From positions 1 through 64,000 of the forward strand of contig CANMUP010000001.1 in the NCBI GenBank assembly GCA_947501105.1: a stretch of DNA of 64,000 bases, written 5' to 3'. The notes beneath the pieces are model-generated. The model was not told where the DNA came from. It did not search any database and worked only from the letters and a program-made list of their open reading frames with translations. Positions 10,001-19,700 of this stretch are shown here, piece after piece. Positions within the stretch are counted from its first letter, which is position 1. Each line of letters opens with the position of its first letter. Made by a program: the position numbers and the translations under genes. The stretch is from an uncultured Flaviramulus sp. GTDB lineage: Bacteria > Bacteroidota > Bacteroidia > Flavobacteriales > Flavobacteriaceae.

Positions 10001-10418
10001 CTCTATTAATATAAATATCTAAAAAACCATCATTATTAACATCAGCTACAGATACGCCAACATCAAAACCCACTCTTTTTTTAATCCCTGCTTTTAAGGT
10101 AATATCTTCAAACTCAAAGTTTCCTTTATTTAAGAAGAGCTTATTGTGATATATATTGGATGTAAAAAACAGATCTTCTAATCCGTCATTATTAAAATCG
10201 GCAGCAGCAACACCTCCTCCAATATAAATGTATAGGTATTTATAATAATGTATTTTTTCTGATTCTAAAATTTTATTTTCAAAAGTGACACCAGTAATTT
10301 CGGTTGGCACTTTTGTAAATAATTTTTCTGCTTGTAATGTATCAATTGATTTTTGACACGAAAGCATTAGAAAAAAAAATATTAAAATTATTCCATATTT
10401 ATATTGTATATATCTCAT
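7086..10418 (-). CDS. FG-GAP/VCBS repeat lipoprotein with ASPIC/UnbV domain
   Basis: 1110 residues. A short signal peptide with lipobox MLSC (Cys21) predicts a surface or periplasmic lipoprotein. More than a dozen repeats carry calcium-binding-type signatures such as DFNNDGLEDLFF, DVNNDGFLDIYI, DYDKDGDLDVYI and DIDGDGDKDIIAG; these build beta-propellers. Between the two repeat blocks (about 525-610) lies an ASPIC/UnbV segment (NKFGIGTIVKI, SVSNTLHFGLG, VEIIWNDG). This CRTAC1-like architecture is frequent beside SusC/SusD pairs in marine Bacteroidota and is thought to take part in glycan or protein binding. A terminator lies between it and susD, so it may be expressed at a lower level than the transporter genes. 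Confidence 0.85.
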   Translation of the reverse strand: MRYIQYKYGIILIFFFLMLSCQKSIDTLQAEKLFTKVPTEITGVTFENKILESEKIHYYKYLYIYIGGGVAAADFNNDGLEDLFFTSNIYHNKLFLNKGNFEFEDITLKAGIKKRVGFDVGVSVADVNNDGFLDIYINRAGWYKGDERLANMLYINNGDLTFSEQANAYGLAEINRSIASTFFDYDKDGDLDVYIANAPSGFALSGKLVDLEKIQQSEETKTFKGSDKLYNNDGNGHFTDVSLKAGIMPDLGFGLNAQVGDLNNDGWPDIYVSNDFIGPDFAYINNGDGTFKDGRNHLFKHISYYSMGSDIADINNDGLSDLLVLDMSPDDYIRSKTTMSMMSIDRFQDMVDKDYHHQYMHNVMQINNGNGTFSEVANMSGVAKTDWSWASLMADFDLDGLNDIYITNGIYRDVVDRDTNIEINKYIDANKSTLTEKDFFDFTQKLPQQKLTNYLFKNKGNLQFDNKTDDWADEPPSFSNGAVYVDLDNDGDLDIVTNNLDENATILRNNATTLTQNRYLKFKFKGTTKNKFGIGTIVKIHQNNGQVLTRELVNARGYLSSVSNTLHFGLGLDTTIPRVEIIWNDGKTQTLNDVKTNQTLTVSHSESIKLAENTSPAKKEKLFAEYDFDFSHQEISFKDYDKQLLLPHKLSQTGPAVASTDLNGDGIDDIFIGGARQQSAQLLIGNREGDFKAISVSDFIKDSKYEDVSACFFDADNDGDNDLYVVSGSYEFEEDSDLLEDRLYINHGNYNFKRSNSKLPILKSSGSIVRASDYDNDGDIDLFVGSRVIPGKYPYAPFSYLLINKKGTFSDGTKQYAQDVEKVGMVTDAQWNDIDNDNDLDLIITGEWMGIEVFVNNSGHLSRDYNFSDLALVKGWWNKILIEDIDGDGDKDIIAGNLGLNYKFHASKEKPFHVYTNDFDNNGIEDIVLAKYYNSKQVPVRGKSCTSQQMPFLKEKIKTYTDFANSDLEGILGEDINSSLHYEATEFQSGIFLNEGNNQFSFSAFPIEAQTAPINSIIYKDFDGDNIKDLLMAGNNYHSEVETTRADAGIGVFLNGTATEGFKHVSNKQIGFYADFDVRALTYLKTAEGNLVLISNNNDKHQLYKVSNNL

Positions 10419-10436
10419 AAACTATAACATAATAAA

Positions 10437-10458
10437 AAAGCCCCCCGAAAGGGGCTTT
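10437..10458 (-). terminator. Terminator after susD
   Basis: AAAGCCCC (10437-10444) pairs with GGGGCTTT (10451-10458). Read leftward the hairpin is followed by a run of T (plus-strand A-run). It lies inside a same-strand gene series, so it probably reduces rather than stops expression of the two downstream lipoprotein genes. Confidence 0.8.
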
Positions 10459-10470
10459 ACTATTAATTAT

Positions 10471-12126
10471 TTAATCATTTTGAATTAAACTTGGTTGCAA
10501 AATAATTTGCTGCTCTGGAATAAATTCAATGATTCTATTATTATTTGCTGGAATCTCGAAAAATGGATTAGAACCATTTAAATGAGTTCCAGGATAACGA
10601 CGGTCCATAGTGCGGCCGTTTCTATATACATCGTAACGCCTATGCCCTTCATAAGCCAATTCTAATCTACGTTCTTCTAAAACAACATCTAGTATCGTTT
10701 TTCCAGATGGAACAGTTGCTAAAGTATATTCTGGAATACCAGCTCGATCTCTTAAAACATTAATTTCATCTAAGGCCGCTTGATCTTGACCTCGTTTAGC
10801 TAACGATTCTGCTTTATTAAGATACATTTCTGCTAAACGCGACACCATTGGAGACCACATATGCACATCGTCTTCTTGTAATGATGCTTTAAGAATAAAG
10901 AATTTTGGATGACCGTTTCTTTTTTGAAAATCAAAATCTTTTACAACATCCTGTCTTCCATTGGGTCCATTAAAATAATATATTGTTTTCCCGCCAGCAA
11001 CTTCAGATTCTACGGTATATGTTGTACCACCTTCTGTAAAGGTGGTTATACCACCTGCCTCTGTTGTGTTTCTGAATTCGTATTTATATTCATCATTTAC
11101 CCAATATACCGCAGGAACTTTTCCTCCATTACCATCATCTGTATACTGAGGTGCAATAAAAGCTTTTCTAGCATCAGCAGGGTTTTGTTCAATTAAATCT
11201 AAATACGATCTAGAAGCATACATTTCTCCCCAACCAGAACCTTCAATACTTGCATAAAATGATCCAATTGTAAACCAATCATCCCATTGCCCTAAAAGAT
11301 CTGAAGCACTACTCAAAGTAACTGCAAAAATAGCTTCTGCATTATTGTTTGGTATCAATTTGTTCATTTCTTGGAATTCGCTATTAGACAATAAACTATA
11401 CTGTCCAGAACCAATAACTTTATTAGCATATTCTTCTGCCTTTACATCATCCCCCATATATAAATACACTCTCGATAATAAGGCTTGTGCTGCCTCTTTT
11501 GAAGCATAAGATGCTCCTTTATTGATAGTCATTAAACTTTCTGCTTTCAGCAAATCACTAATAACCTGATCGTAAACGTCTTGTACCGTATGTCTATCTG
11601 GTCTATCTTCTGTATCAGAAGTTAATTTTAGCGGTACCGACAAGTTCGAGCCTCCTTGGTTATATGGTTTTCCAAAAACATTTCCCATTTGAAAATACAC
11701 TAGGCCTCTTAGATAATAATTCTCACCTAATAGTTGGTCTTTATCGTCTGATTCTCCTTCTGGAATTTTTTCAATCATTACATTAGTTCCTACTGCAATT
11801 TTATAAGAATTACTCCAAAACCTTGCAACTCTTGAATTTGTGGGTATAGATTGATAATTATACAAGAAAAATAAATGATCGGTTGTCCCTCCACTAAGTG
11901 TTACATTATCTCCAGCATATTCAGATATTCTATGTAAATCGTCTACCCAACCATCATATCCTACATTTCCTTTTAGTAAGGCATAATTACCAACAGTAGC
12001 TGTCTCAATAGATCCTGGATCTGATAATAAATCATCTACAGCTATTTGATCGTAAGGGTTTCTTTCCAATTCGCATGACACTAATAGCAATGCAATAATT
12101 GGTAATAATATTATAATTTTTTTCAT
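10471..12126 (-). CDS. SusD/RagB-family glycan-binding lipoprotein
   Basis: This is the surface lipoprotein that captures glycan for the adjacent SusC transporter. I place the start at MKKIIILLPIIALLLVSC (551 residues) rather than a longer in-frame start 42 bases upstream. The shorter start gives a clean signal peptide with lipobox LLVSC (Cys18) and does not overlap susC. SusD features are present: a helical TPR-like N-terminal part with YYLRGLVYFQMGNVFGKPY, ALLSRVYLYMGD, and the C-terminal RagB/SusD segment (RLAEMYLNKAES, INVLRDRAGI, VLEERRLELAYEGHRRYDVYR). Thirteen bases separate it from susC. Confidence 0.93.
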   Translation of the reverse strand: MKKIIILLPIIALLLVSCELERNPYDQIAVDDLLSDPGSIETATVGNYALLKGNVGYDGWVDDLHRISEYAGDNVTLSGGTTDHLFFLYNYQSIPTNSRVARFWSNSYKIAVGTNVMIEKIPEGESDDKDQLLGENYYLRGLVYFQMGNVFGKPYNQGGSNLSVPLKLTSDTEDRPDRHTVQDVYDQVISDLLKAESLMTINKGASYASKEAAQALLSRVYLYMGDDVKAEEYANKVIGSGQYSLLSNSEFQEMNKLIPNNNAEAIFAVTLSSASDLLGQWDDWFTIGSFYASIEGSGWGEMYASRSYLDLIEQNPADARKAFIAPQYTDDGNGGKVPAVYWVNDEYKYEFRNTTEAGGITTFTEGGTTYTVESEVAGGKTIYYFNGPNGRQDVVKDFDFQKRNGHPKFFILKASLQEDDVHMWSPMVSRLAEMYLNKAESLAKRGQDQAALDEINVLRDRAGIPEYTLATVPSGKTILDVVLEERRLELAYEGHRRYDVYRNGRTMDRRYPGTHLNGSNPFFEIPANNNRIIEFIPEQQIILQPSLIQND

Positions 12127-12139
12127 CTTTCTTTTTTTA

Positions 12140-15067
12140 TTAAAATGATACATTAACACCAAAAACATAACGTTTTGGTATTGGATAACTTAAGCTGGCG
12201 CTTCCGCCTAGACCACCTACGCTTGGGTCAACCCCACTATATTTAGTAAATGTAAATAAGTTGTCTCCAGAGACATATACATTAACATTACTCACTCCTA
12301 ATTTGTTAAGCACGAGCTGAGGCAAATTATAAGATAATGTAACATTCCGCATTCTTAAATAACTACCATCTTCTAAATAACGTGATGATGGTTTGTTAGA
12401 ATTATTGTTACCGCCTTCTATAGCTTGAGGATGTGTTGCTATATCTCCAGGGTTTTGCCATCTAGTCCAACCATCTTTTAATACTTGTTGATTAAATGTT
12501 GAATAAAACCCATCTGAATCAAATAATTCTCTTGATGAATTGTAAATCTCTCCCCCTTTAGAAAAGTCAAAATTAGCAGTTAAAGATATCCCTTTATAAG
12601 ATAAGCTAGTATTAAAACCACCGATGAAATCTGGTGACGATTTACTCCCTAAAAACTGTGGTGTTGCACTTGCATAATCACTTGTTTCTGAACGTGCTCC
12701 TGTATCTGGATCTACAACTTCCCAAAGTGGTTGCCCGTTAGCTGGGTCAACACCTAGCCATTTTCTCATAAACCAAGAGTCAGCATCTTCTCCTACTTTC
12801 CATATTTTACTTCCTTGAGGTAATTCATCAGCTTCAAATAATTCAGTAACTTCATTTGTATTAAAACCTATATTAAAGCCTAGGTTCCAATTAAAATTAT
12901 CATTTCGAATAATATCAGCTGAAACTACAGCCTCAAAGCCACTGTTTTTAACACCACCTATATTCTCCCAAAAACCACTAAATGCTGTAATATCTGGTAG
13001 ACTAACAAAATATAAAAGATCTGAAGTATCTTTATTATAATATTCAATTGTGGCATCAACTCTATCAAACAACCTAGTATCTATAGCGATGTTCGTTTCA
13101 TATGATTTTTCCCAACCCAAATCTGGATTTGCAAATTGATTAAGAACAGCTCCAGGAATTCCAATATATTGAGTATTTACTCTGTAAGTTCCTTGATATG
13201 GATATAATGATGACGGTCTGTTTCCAACAGAACCATAACTAGCTCGCAATTTTAATTCGTTAATAGTATTACTGTTAAAAAAGTCTTCATTATGGATTAG
13301 CCACCCTCCACCAATAGAAAAGAAGTTACCATATTGATTATCTAAACCAAAGTTTGATGCTCCATCTCGACGTATTGAGGCCTTAGCAAAATAACGGTTT
13401 CCAAAACCATATTCCGTAGATAAAAAATACGATTGTAAAGCATAGTCATTTTTAAATCCATTAATTGAACCTGGTTCACTTGTTGCATTCAAAATTTCTC
13501 CTCCAGGAATGATTCCGTTTCCTGTAGCTCCAAAATCCTCATATACATAATCGTTATATTCATAACCAGCCAGAGCTGTTACTGAATGCTCGCCAAATGT
13601 ATTATTGTATCTAAGCATTTGTGTTGTAAGTCTTGTCATTCTATTGGCTGTAAAATCATTTACACTTCCTCCAGATGATAAACCTCCGTTTGATCTTGGG
13701 TCGGTATAAGATTTAGATAAAGAACGATAAAGCGTGAAATTGTTAATCGATTTAAAAGTTAGATGAGGTACAATTTGATAATCAAAATCAAAGTTAGCAC
13801 TCATGTTAAAGATATTACTCGAAGAATAATTCCATTGTTGATCGAAAAAATAGTTACGCTTATCTCTACCCAACCAATCTTGAGATTGATCTGCATTTAT
13901 TGGAGTTCCATCTACATCAAAAGGTATATCCCAAGGCAAATTCAAATACAGCTCGTATAAAGGTGCTTCTGCAACACGTTCTCTATCATCAAAACTAAAT
14001 GATATTTTCGGCATAATTTTTAATTGCTCTGATATATCATAATCTAGATTCATACGAAACGTATAACGATCTAATTCATTACCACGTAAAGTACCAGATT
14101 CATTATAATAACCTGCATTGATAAATAAATTTAACTTATCAGTTCCTGAAGTAAATGATACATTAGCATCTCTAACTGTACCCGTTTGAGTGCCTAAGTT
14201 AAGCCAATCCGTATCACGTGTTAATAAATCTGGAGTAAACCATGGATTAGTATTCCCAAACTGCGTATGATAGTCATATAACTGTTGTGAATTCATAACT
14301 TCGAATTCTCCAGTATTAAATTCATTCATCGCTATTTTTGTGCTTACTTTTATCTCTGACTTCCCAGGCTTACCCCTTTTCGTATTCACAATAACAACCC
14401 CATTTGCACCTCTTGAACCGTATAAAGCCGTAGCCGATGCATCTTTAAGTACAGAAATAGACTCTACATCGTTTGGATTTACAATAGGTGTACTATGCTG
14501 TATCACGCCGTCAACAACCCATAAAGGTGTAACGCGCCCGCCCAAAGATGCTCTACCACGTATTAAAATATTTGGTGTAGCTCCAGGAGCTCCACTAGAT
14601 GCTGCCACTTGAACTCCAGCTGCTTTACCTTGTAACATAGAAGACACATCTGGTGTTGTAATATCCTTTAAATCATCAGATTTAATACTCACAACTGAAG
14701 ATGTAATAGCCTCCTTTTTTTGTGTTCCATAAGCTACAACAACAACCTCATCTAAAGTGGAAGTATCCGTTTCTAGGGTTACATTAATTGTTGTTTGGTT
14801 ACTAATAACAATCGTTTGAGTTTTAAATCCTAAAAAGGAAAATGTAAGTGCGGTTCCTCCATCTGGTATTTTAATAGAATAATTTCCATCAAAATCAGTT
14901 GTTGCTCCTGTAGAAGTTCCTTCTACAACAATGTTTACACCTATTGCTGGTGTATTGCTATCATCAAACACGGTTCCTGTTATTGTTTTGCCGCTACTTT
15001 GTGCATGCGTCTCAAAACAAAAACAAACTGTAGATAATAACACTAAAAAAGTAAATAGTTTTTTCAT
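12140..15067 (-). CDS. SusC/RagA-family TonB-dependent receptor
   Basis: 975-residue outer-membrane transporter that imports oligosaccharide with TonB energy and SusD as lid. After a signal peptide (MKKLFTFLVLLSTVCFCFETHAQ), residues about 28-105 are a carboxypeptidase-D-regulatory-like domain (ITGTVFDDSNTPAIGVNI, DFDGNYSI). A TonB-box-like segment follows (TLDEVVVVAYGTQKKE). The plug holds the SusC signatures VSSMLQGKAAGVQV and LKDASATALYGSRGANGVVIV. The rest is a 22-strand-type barrel ending in VFGVNVSF. It sits between the GH109 gene (43 bases upstream) and susD, with no visible promoter, so it is probably transcribed from the promoter before the GH109 gene. Confidence 0.95.
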   Translation of the reverse strand: MKKLFTFLVLLSTVCFCFETHAQSSGKTITGTVFDDSNTPAIGVNIVVEGTSTGATTDFDGNYSIKIPDGGTALTFSFLGFKTQTIVISNQTTINVTLETDTSTLDEVVVVAYGTQKKEAITSSVVSIKSDDLKDITTPDVSSMLQGKAAGVQVAASSGAPGATPNILIRGRASLGGRVTPLWVVDGVIQHSTPIVNPNDVESISVLKDASATALYGSRGANGVVIVNTKRGKPGKSEIKVSTKIAMNEFNTGEFEVMNSQQLYDYHTQFGNTNPWFTPDLLTRDTDWLNLGTQTGTVRDANVSFTSGTDKLNLFINAGYYNESGTLRGNELDRYTFRMNLDYDISEQLKIMPKISFSFDDRERVAEAPLYELYLNLPWDIPFDVDGTPINADQSQDWLGRDKRNYFFDQQWNYSSSNIFNMSANFDFDYQIVPHLTFKSINNFTLYRSLSKSYTDPRSNGGLSSGGSVNDFTANRMTRLTTQMLRYNNTFGEHSVTALAGYEYNDYVYEDFGATGNGIIPGGEILNATSEPGSINGFKNDYALQSYFLSTEYGFGNRYFAKASIRRDGASNFGLDNQYGNFFSIGGGWLIHNEDFFNSNTINELKLRASYGSVGNRPSSLYPYQGTYRVNTQYIGIPGAVLNQFANPDLGWEKSYETNIAIDTRLFDRVDATIEYYNKDTSDLLYFVSLPDITAFSGFWENIGGVKNSGFEAVVSADIIRNDNFNWNLGFNIGFNTNEVTELFEADELPQGSKIWKVGEDADSWFMRKWLGVDPANGQPLWEVVDPDTGARSETSDYASATPQFLGSKSSPDFIGGFNTSLSYKGISLTANFDFSKGGEIYNSSRELFDSDGFYSTFNQQVLKDGWTRWQNPGDIATHPQAIEGGNNNSNKPSSRYLEDGSYLRMRNVTLSYNLPQLVLNKLGVSNVNVYVSGDNLFTFTKYSGVDPSVGGLGGSASLSYPIPKRYVFGVNVSF

Positions 15068-15110
15068 AAAATAGTTTTTAGTTTTAGTTATATTTAGTTG
15101 TTGATTAGTT

Positions 15111-16469
15111 TTAGTATGTTTCTTTTATCCAGTTGTAAGGTTTACGTTTTACCCACATTCCTCTTGTGAAATCTGGAAAATCTTGTGGTGCACCATTGTT
15201 TTCAATAGATAGTTCTGATAATGGTGTAACTGCACTCCAAGCCGCTGCATCATACGCATCCATTGGTGGTGCTATGTTTTCTTTTGCTGATTCTACAAAG
15301 GCATTTAATACGAAGAAATCTATACCTCCGTGACCAGCTTTTGTTGCGTTGGCTCCGTACTTCTTCCATAATGGATGATCATATTTTTCAAACCAAGCAT
15401 CCATAGTTTCCCATCCATGGCCTTTGGTGGTACCTTCTATGTGTATACGCTGGGTGTGGTAATCAAAATCTGTAAGTCCTTGAACTCCCTGTACTTTAAA
15501 CCCTAGTGAGTATGGATGTGGTGTATTTACATTATGGGTAACAATAATGGTTTCTCCATTTGAGGTTTCTATAGTTGAGGTTATTATATCACCTTGCTTC
15601 CATTTCAACTTGGCATTCGGGTGGTCTTTCCCCCCATTGTCAACTATATATTTATTTAACCCAATGGCTTTAGTAGCATGAGATGTTAAAGAAACAAAAC
15701 GATTCCCTCTATTCACATCTGCCATTGTTGCAACCGGCCCCAAACCATGTGTTGGGTATACATCAGCATTTCTTAAAAGCGAGTGTTGGGTTCTCCATGC
15801 AGATTCTGAAATCCCTTTTTCACCAAACTCTACGCCTTTACCATATGCTGTCTTTCCATCATTAAGTTTTACATGTCTAAGATCGTGCTGATAACCACAA
15901 GTAAAATGTAATAACTCACCAAAAACATTTTGTTTCACCATGTTTAATACAGCTAGCACATCTCTACGGTAATTTACATTCTCCAAAATCATTAAATGAG
16001 ACCCTGTTTCTTCATGGGTATTTACCAAATCCCAACATTCTTCTAAAGTATTTGCTGCAGAAACCTCCAATCCAGTATATTTACCAGCTTTCATGGAATC
16101 TACTGCCATTTTTGTATGCCATAACCATGGCGTTGATATTATAACAGCATCTACTTCTTTTAATTCAAGTAAGTTTCTATAATCGTAATCTGAATTTCCA
16201 AAAACCTGTGGTTTTTTCTTTCCTGCTTTATCTATTTTACCTAAAGCAATTTTTATACGATTTGGGTCGATATCACAAATAGCAGTAATCTCTAAATCCT
16301 TTCTTCTTAAAGCATTCTCTAAATGGTTAGTTCCTCTTAAACCGACTCCTATAAAAGCTATTTTTAATTTATCCTTTGATGTAACACTACCAAAAGACAT
16401 GCTTGGAAGCACAGATAGTCCTGCACCAGCAATTGCAGTTTTTTTTACAAAACTTCGTCTTGAATTCAT
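15111..16469 (-). CDS. GH109-like NAD-dependent alpha-N-acetylgalactosaminidase (Gfo/Idh/MocA fold)
   Basis: 452 residues. The N-terminus is a twin-arginine signal (SRRSFVKK, then AIAGAGLSVLPSMSFG), so it is exported folded, as expected for an enzyme that keeps bound NAD. The Rossmann motif is IAFIGVGLRGTNH. Segments I know from the GH109 prototype are present in order: SGA/SAANTLEECWD, ENVNYRRDVLAVLNMV, GYQHDLR, YPTHGLGPV, KYIVDNGGKDHPNAK, HNG/NGETIIVTH, YDHPLWKKYG and AGHGGIDFFV. GH109 enzymes remove terminal alpha-GalNAc by a redox mechanism. Other Gfo/Idh/MocA activities remain possible. It is first gene of the leftward operon and divergent from the hybrid regulator. Confidence 0.85.
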   Translation of the reverse strand: MNSRRSFVKKTAIAGAGLSVLPSMSFGSVTSKDKLKIAFIGVGLRGTNHLENALRRKDLEITAICDIDPNRIKIALGKIDKAGKKKPQVFGNSDYDYRNLLELKEVDAVIISTPWLWHTKMAVDSMKAGKYTGLEVSAANTLEECWDLVNTHEETGSHLMILENVNYRRDVLAVLNMVKQNVFGELLHFTCGYQHDLRHVKLNDGKTAYGKGVEFGEKGISESAWRTQHSLLRNADVYPTHGLGPVATMADVNRGNRFVSLTSHATKAIGLNKYIVDNGGKDHPNAKLKWKQGDIITSTIETSNGETIIVTHNVNTPHPYSLGFKVQGVQGLTDFDYHTQRIHIEGTTKGHGWETMDAWFEKYDHPLWKKYGANATKAGHGGIDFFVLNAFVESAKENIAPPMDAYDAAAWSAVTPLSELSIENNGAPQDFPDFTRGMWVKRKPYNWIKETY

Positions 16470-16592
16470 ATATTTCTTAAGTAAACGTTAATTAAAGGTC
16501 AAATTAACATATCGAACAGGACAGTTACCTGTGTCATTTTATGCATTTTAGAGTGTTTTCTATGTCAATACCATGGTTTTGAATAAATAATA
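16470..16592 (-). promoter_or_regulatory. Upstream region of the SusCD/GH109 operon
   Basis: This is the gene-free stretch before the GH109 start. It holds a small inverted repeat ACAGG-N7-CCTGT at 16516-16532 and a near-match to the -7 box on the minus strand (TTAATTTG, plus-strand 16500-16507). Neither is decisive. The operon promoter must lie here because the genes inside the operon are closely spaced. Confidence 0.35.
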
Positions 16593-16634
16593 CCCCTTTT
16601 TGACGAATTACGCATACGTCCCGAAAATAGTTTG
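16593..16634 (+). promoter_or_regulatory. Promoter/operator motif of the hybrid regulator gene
   Basis: CCCCTTTTTGAC (16593-16604) is followed by a short AATTA and, 30 bases after GAC, by TTTG (16631-16634). The same arrangement occurs before the metallopeptidase gene (20869-20911), with nearly the same spacing. It is a candidate binding site for the AraC-type domain of the regulator itself. Confidence 0.5.
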
Positions 16635-16754
16635 AATGCGTGGGCAAAATGAGATGATTTTTATTAATATATTTACATTTCACGTATAAGAAATAGTCTT
16701 GTATAAAACCATTTTTTCTAAGGCATACTCAATTTAAAAAATTATGCATTGGTT

Positions 16755-19700
16755 ATGAATAAATTGAAGTTTCATATTTTATTTGGACTTGTTTTAAGTT
16801 TCTCGTTTGTTTTAAACGGGCAAAACCATACTGTTTTCAAGCATCTATCTCCAATGCTCGACAACAAGCCTGTTGCTATTGCCAGCACAACTCAAGACCA
16901 TTTAGGTAATATATGGATGGTAGGCGGTGGTGGCGTATTAATTTATGATGGCTATGGTTACAAATTTATTAAGAGTACAACTATTTTTTCAACCCTTAAA
17001 AAAAATGATGGTATTGAGAAAATTATTACTGATAGCAATAAAAACATTTGGCTCATCTCTATGTTTGGTTTAGTAACCAAATACAATGCTAAAAACTCAA
17101 CATTTGAAAATATTACACCATTACTTAAAAAAGATGATGGTATAATTGATATAATTATAAAAAAAGAAAATGTTTGGCTAGCCTCCAAAAAAGGAAACAT
17201 ATACCAATACAAAAATTCTAAAATACACAGCACTTATTCGATCTCTAATATAAATACTCCTTTCAATAATATTTATGATTTTGAAATTGGTACTGATGAA
17301 TTCTATTTAAGCACAAATAATGGTAAAATTTTTAGTTATGATATCAATTCAAAACAAGTTGTAGAAATTATTGGTCCATTTACGGATTACCCTGAAAGTC
17401 TTACATTATTAATAGACTCTAACAACAAGCTTTGGGTTGGTACAGAAACCTTTGGCCTTTTTGTTTATGATATAAAGAGCAAACAATTTATTCAAGAAAC
17501 ATTTTTTAAAGAAAAAAAATTCAATATCAATAAAGAAATGTTCCTTAATTTATTTTATAGTAGTAATGGCTATATTTATGGAGGAACCGATGGTGGTGGT
17601 TTATATAAAATAAATGTAAATACTGGCACAATTGACTTGTATACTAGGCAAGCATCCAATGAGTCTTCTATTAATAGCAATACTATTAGGAACATTAGTG
17701 AAGATAATCATAAAAACTTGTGGATTTCCACAAAAAATGGCAACCTTAATATCATCCCCAACTCAAACAACAATATAGGATATCATCAAGGTTCCGAGAA
17801 CAACGCACCACTACGTATACTATCTATTTACAAAAGCACTAATGGTGCTTTATGGGCCGGAACAGATGGGTCTGGCTTAACAAAAATCACTTACAATAAT
17901 GATGGCACAACCAATGAAACGCAATATTTCAACAACACTAATTTAAACAAAGGTTTTTATGTACAATCTATAATCGAAGACAATAAAGCAAATATTTGGT
18001 TTGGTACATACAGAAATGGTTTATGGCATTACAATACTAAGAAAAATACTTTCAAAAAAATTAATGTAATTAATTCAAAAAAACAAGAAGCTACAGATGT
18101 TAGAACCGTTTTTAAAGATTCAAAAGGTAGAATTTGGGTGGGTTCAAATGTTTCATTAAGTATATATAATTCAGATTTAGCACTTTTGGCCTCTTTTAAC
18201 AATAGTTCAAACGGGTTAAAAGGGTTTATTTTGGAAAGTATGACAGAAGATGATAATGGGACTTTATGGTTAGGAATTTATCAGGGTGGGTTATTTGAAT
18301 TTAATGAAAACCAAGAAAACCTAAGTTTATCAACATTTACCTCTTACCTTTATTCAAATAAAAAAAATGAAAATGAAATTTATGCTTCCAGAAACTTATG
18401 CTCAGTTTCATTAAATGAGCTATGGTTAACTAATAACGATTGGGAAATATTAAAGTTTAATACTAAAACTAAAACTTACAGTAACCTAAATTATATAGAA
18501 GCCGTAAATGGAAAAACGTTTGCTACAATCATTAAAGAAGATGATGATAATTATTGGTTAAGTTCCAGTAATGGAATAAATCATTTAAATATTAAGGATG
18601 AAACTTTAAAAACATATTATACATCTGATGGTCTTCAAGACAATATGTTTTTATCCAGAAGTGCTTTCAAGGATAAAAAAGGTATTATTTACTTTGGAGG
18701 GATTAAGGGTTTAAATTATTTCGATCCAAAAAAATTAGAAAAAAGCTCTTCAAATGCAAAATTGTTTATTAATACTATTAAAGTGTTAAATCAACCCGCT
18801 AACTCGTTAATAGCATCACAAGTTACTTCTGGTATACACAACATAAAAACATTAAATTTAGATTACAATCAATCTTCTTTTTCATTTAGGTTTTCAGCTA
18901 TAGACAATTTACTTAGCCCAAAATATTATTATGCATACCGTTTAAAAGGTTTTGATAAAGAATGGATTACAAGCCCTGAACGTATTGCTAGCTATACCAA
19001 TATTCCATCTGGTAATTATACATTTGAAGTAAAAGCAGGCACTAAAAAAAATGTTTGGGATATACCAGTAAAACACGTAGAAATTAAAATTGAACAACCC
19101 TTGTGGAATAAACCCATTGCTTACATAGTTTATTTATTAGTTATTGGAGCTATTATTTATGGGATACGTCGTTGGTATGGACTAAGAAAAAAATTGTTTT
19201 TAGAAAAAGTAAGTCATAAAAAGGAAAATGAAATTCATAAAGCAAAAATGAATTTCTTCGCTAAAATGTCTCATGAAATTCAAACGCCTATTACCTTAAT
19301 TTTAGGGCCTATTGATGATATGCTTAAACGCTCTGAACAAAACGGAAACCTATTGTTAAAGCAACGTCTAAATATTATTTCCCAAAACACAAAACGGCTT
19401 TCTAAAATTGCCCGAGAACTAACATTGGTTAGGAATAAAGAGCTAGACAAATTACGCTTAATTATTACTAAAAACAATTTACATCAAGACGTCGAAAATA
19501 TTGCTCTATCTTTTAAAGAATTAGCCAGAAAAAAACAAATTGATTTTGCAGTAAACTGTCCGAAAAACTTATCAGAAGCTTGGTACGACAAAGAAAAATT
19601 AGAACATATTGTATACAATCTCCTTTCTAACGCTTTTAAATTTACACCTAAGGAAGGTAATGTTCAATTAAATGTTATTCCAATCGACTCAAAGAGAACC

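Noticed and set aside
12127-12168. Longer N-terminus for the SusD protein
   Set aside because: It would overlap susC and destroy the lipoprotein signal; the ATG at 12126 gives a proper lipobox.
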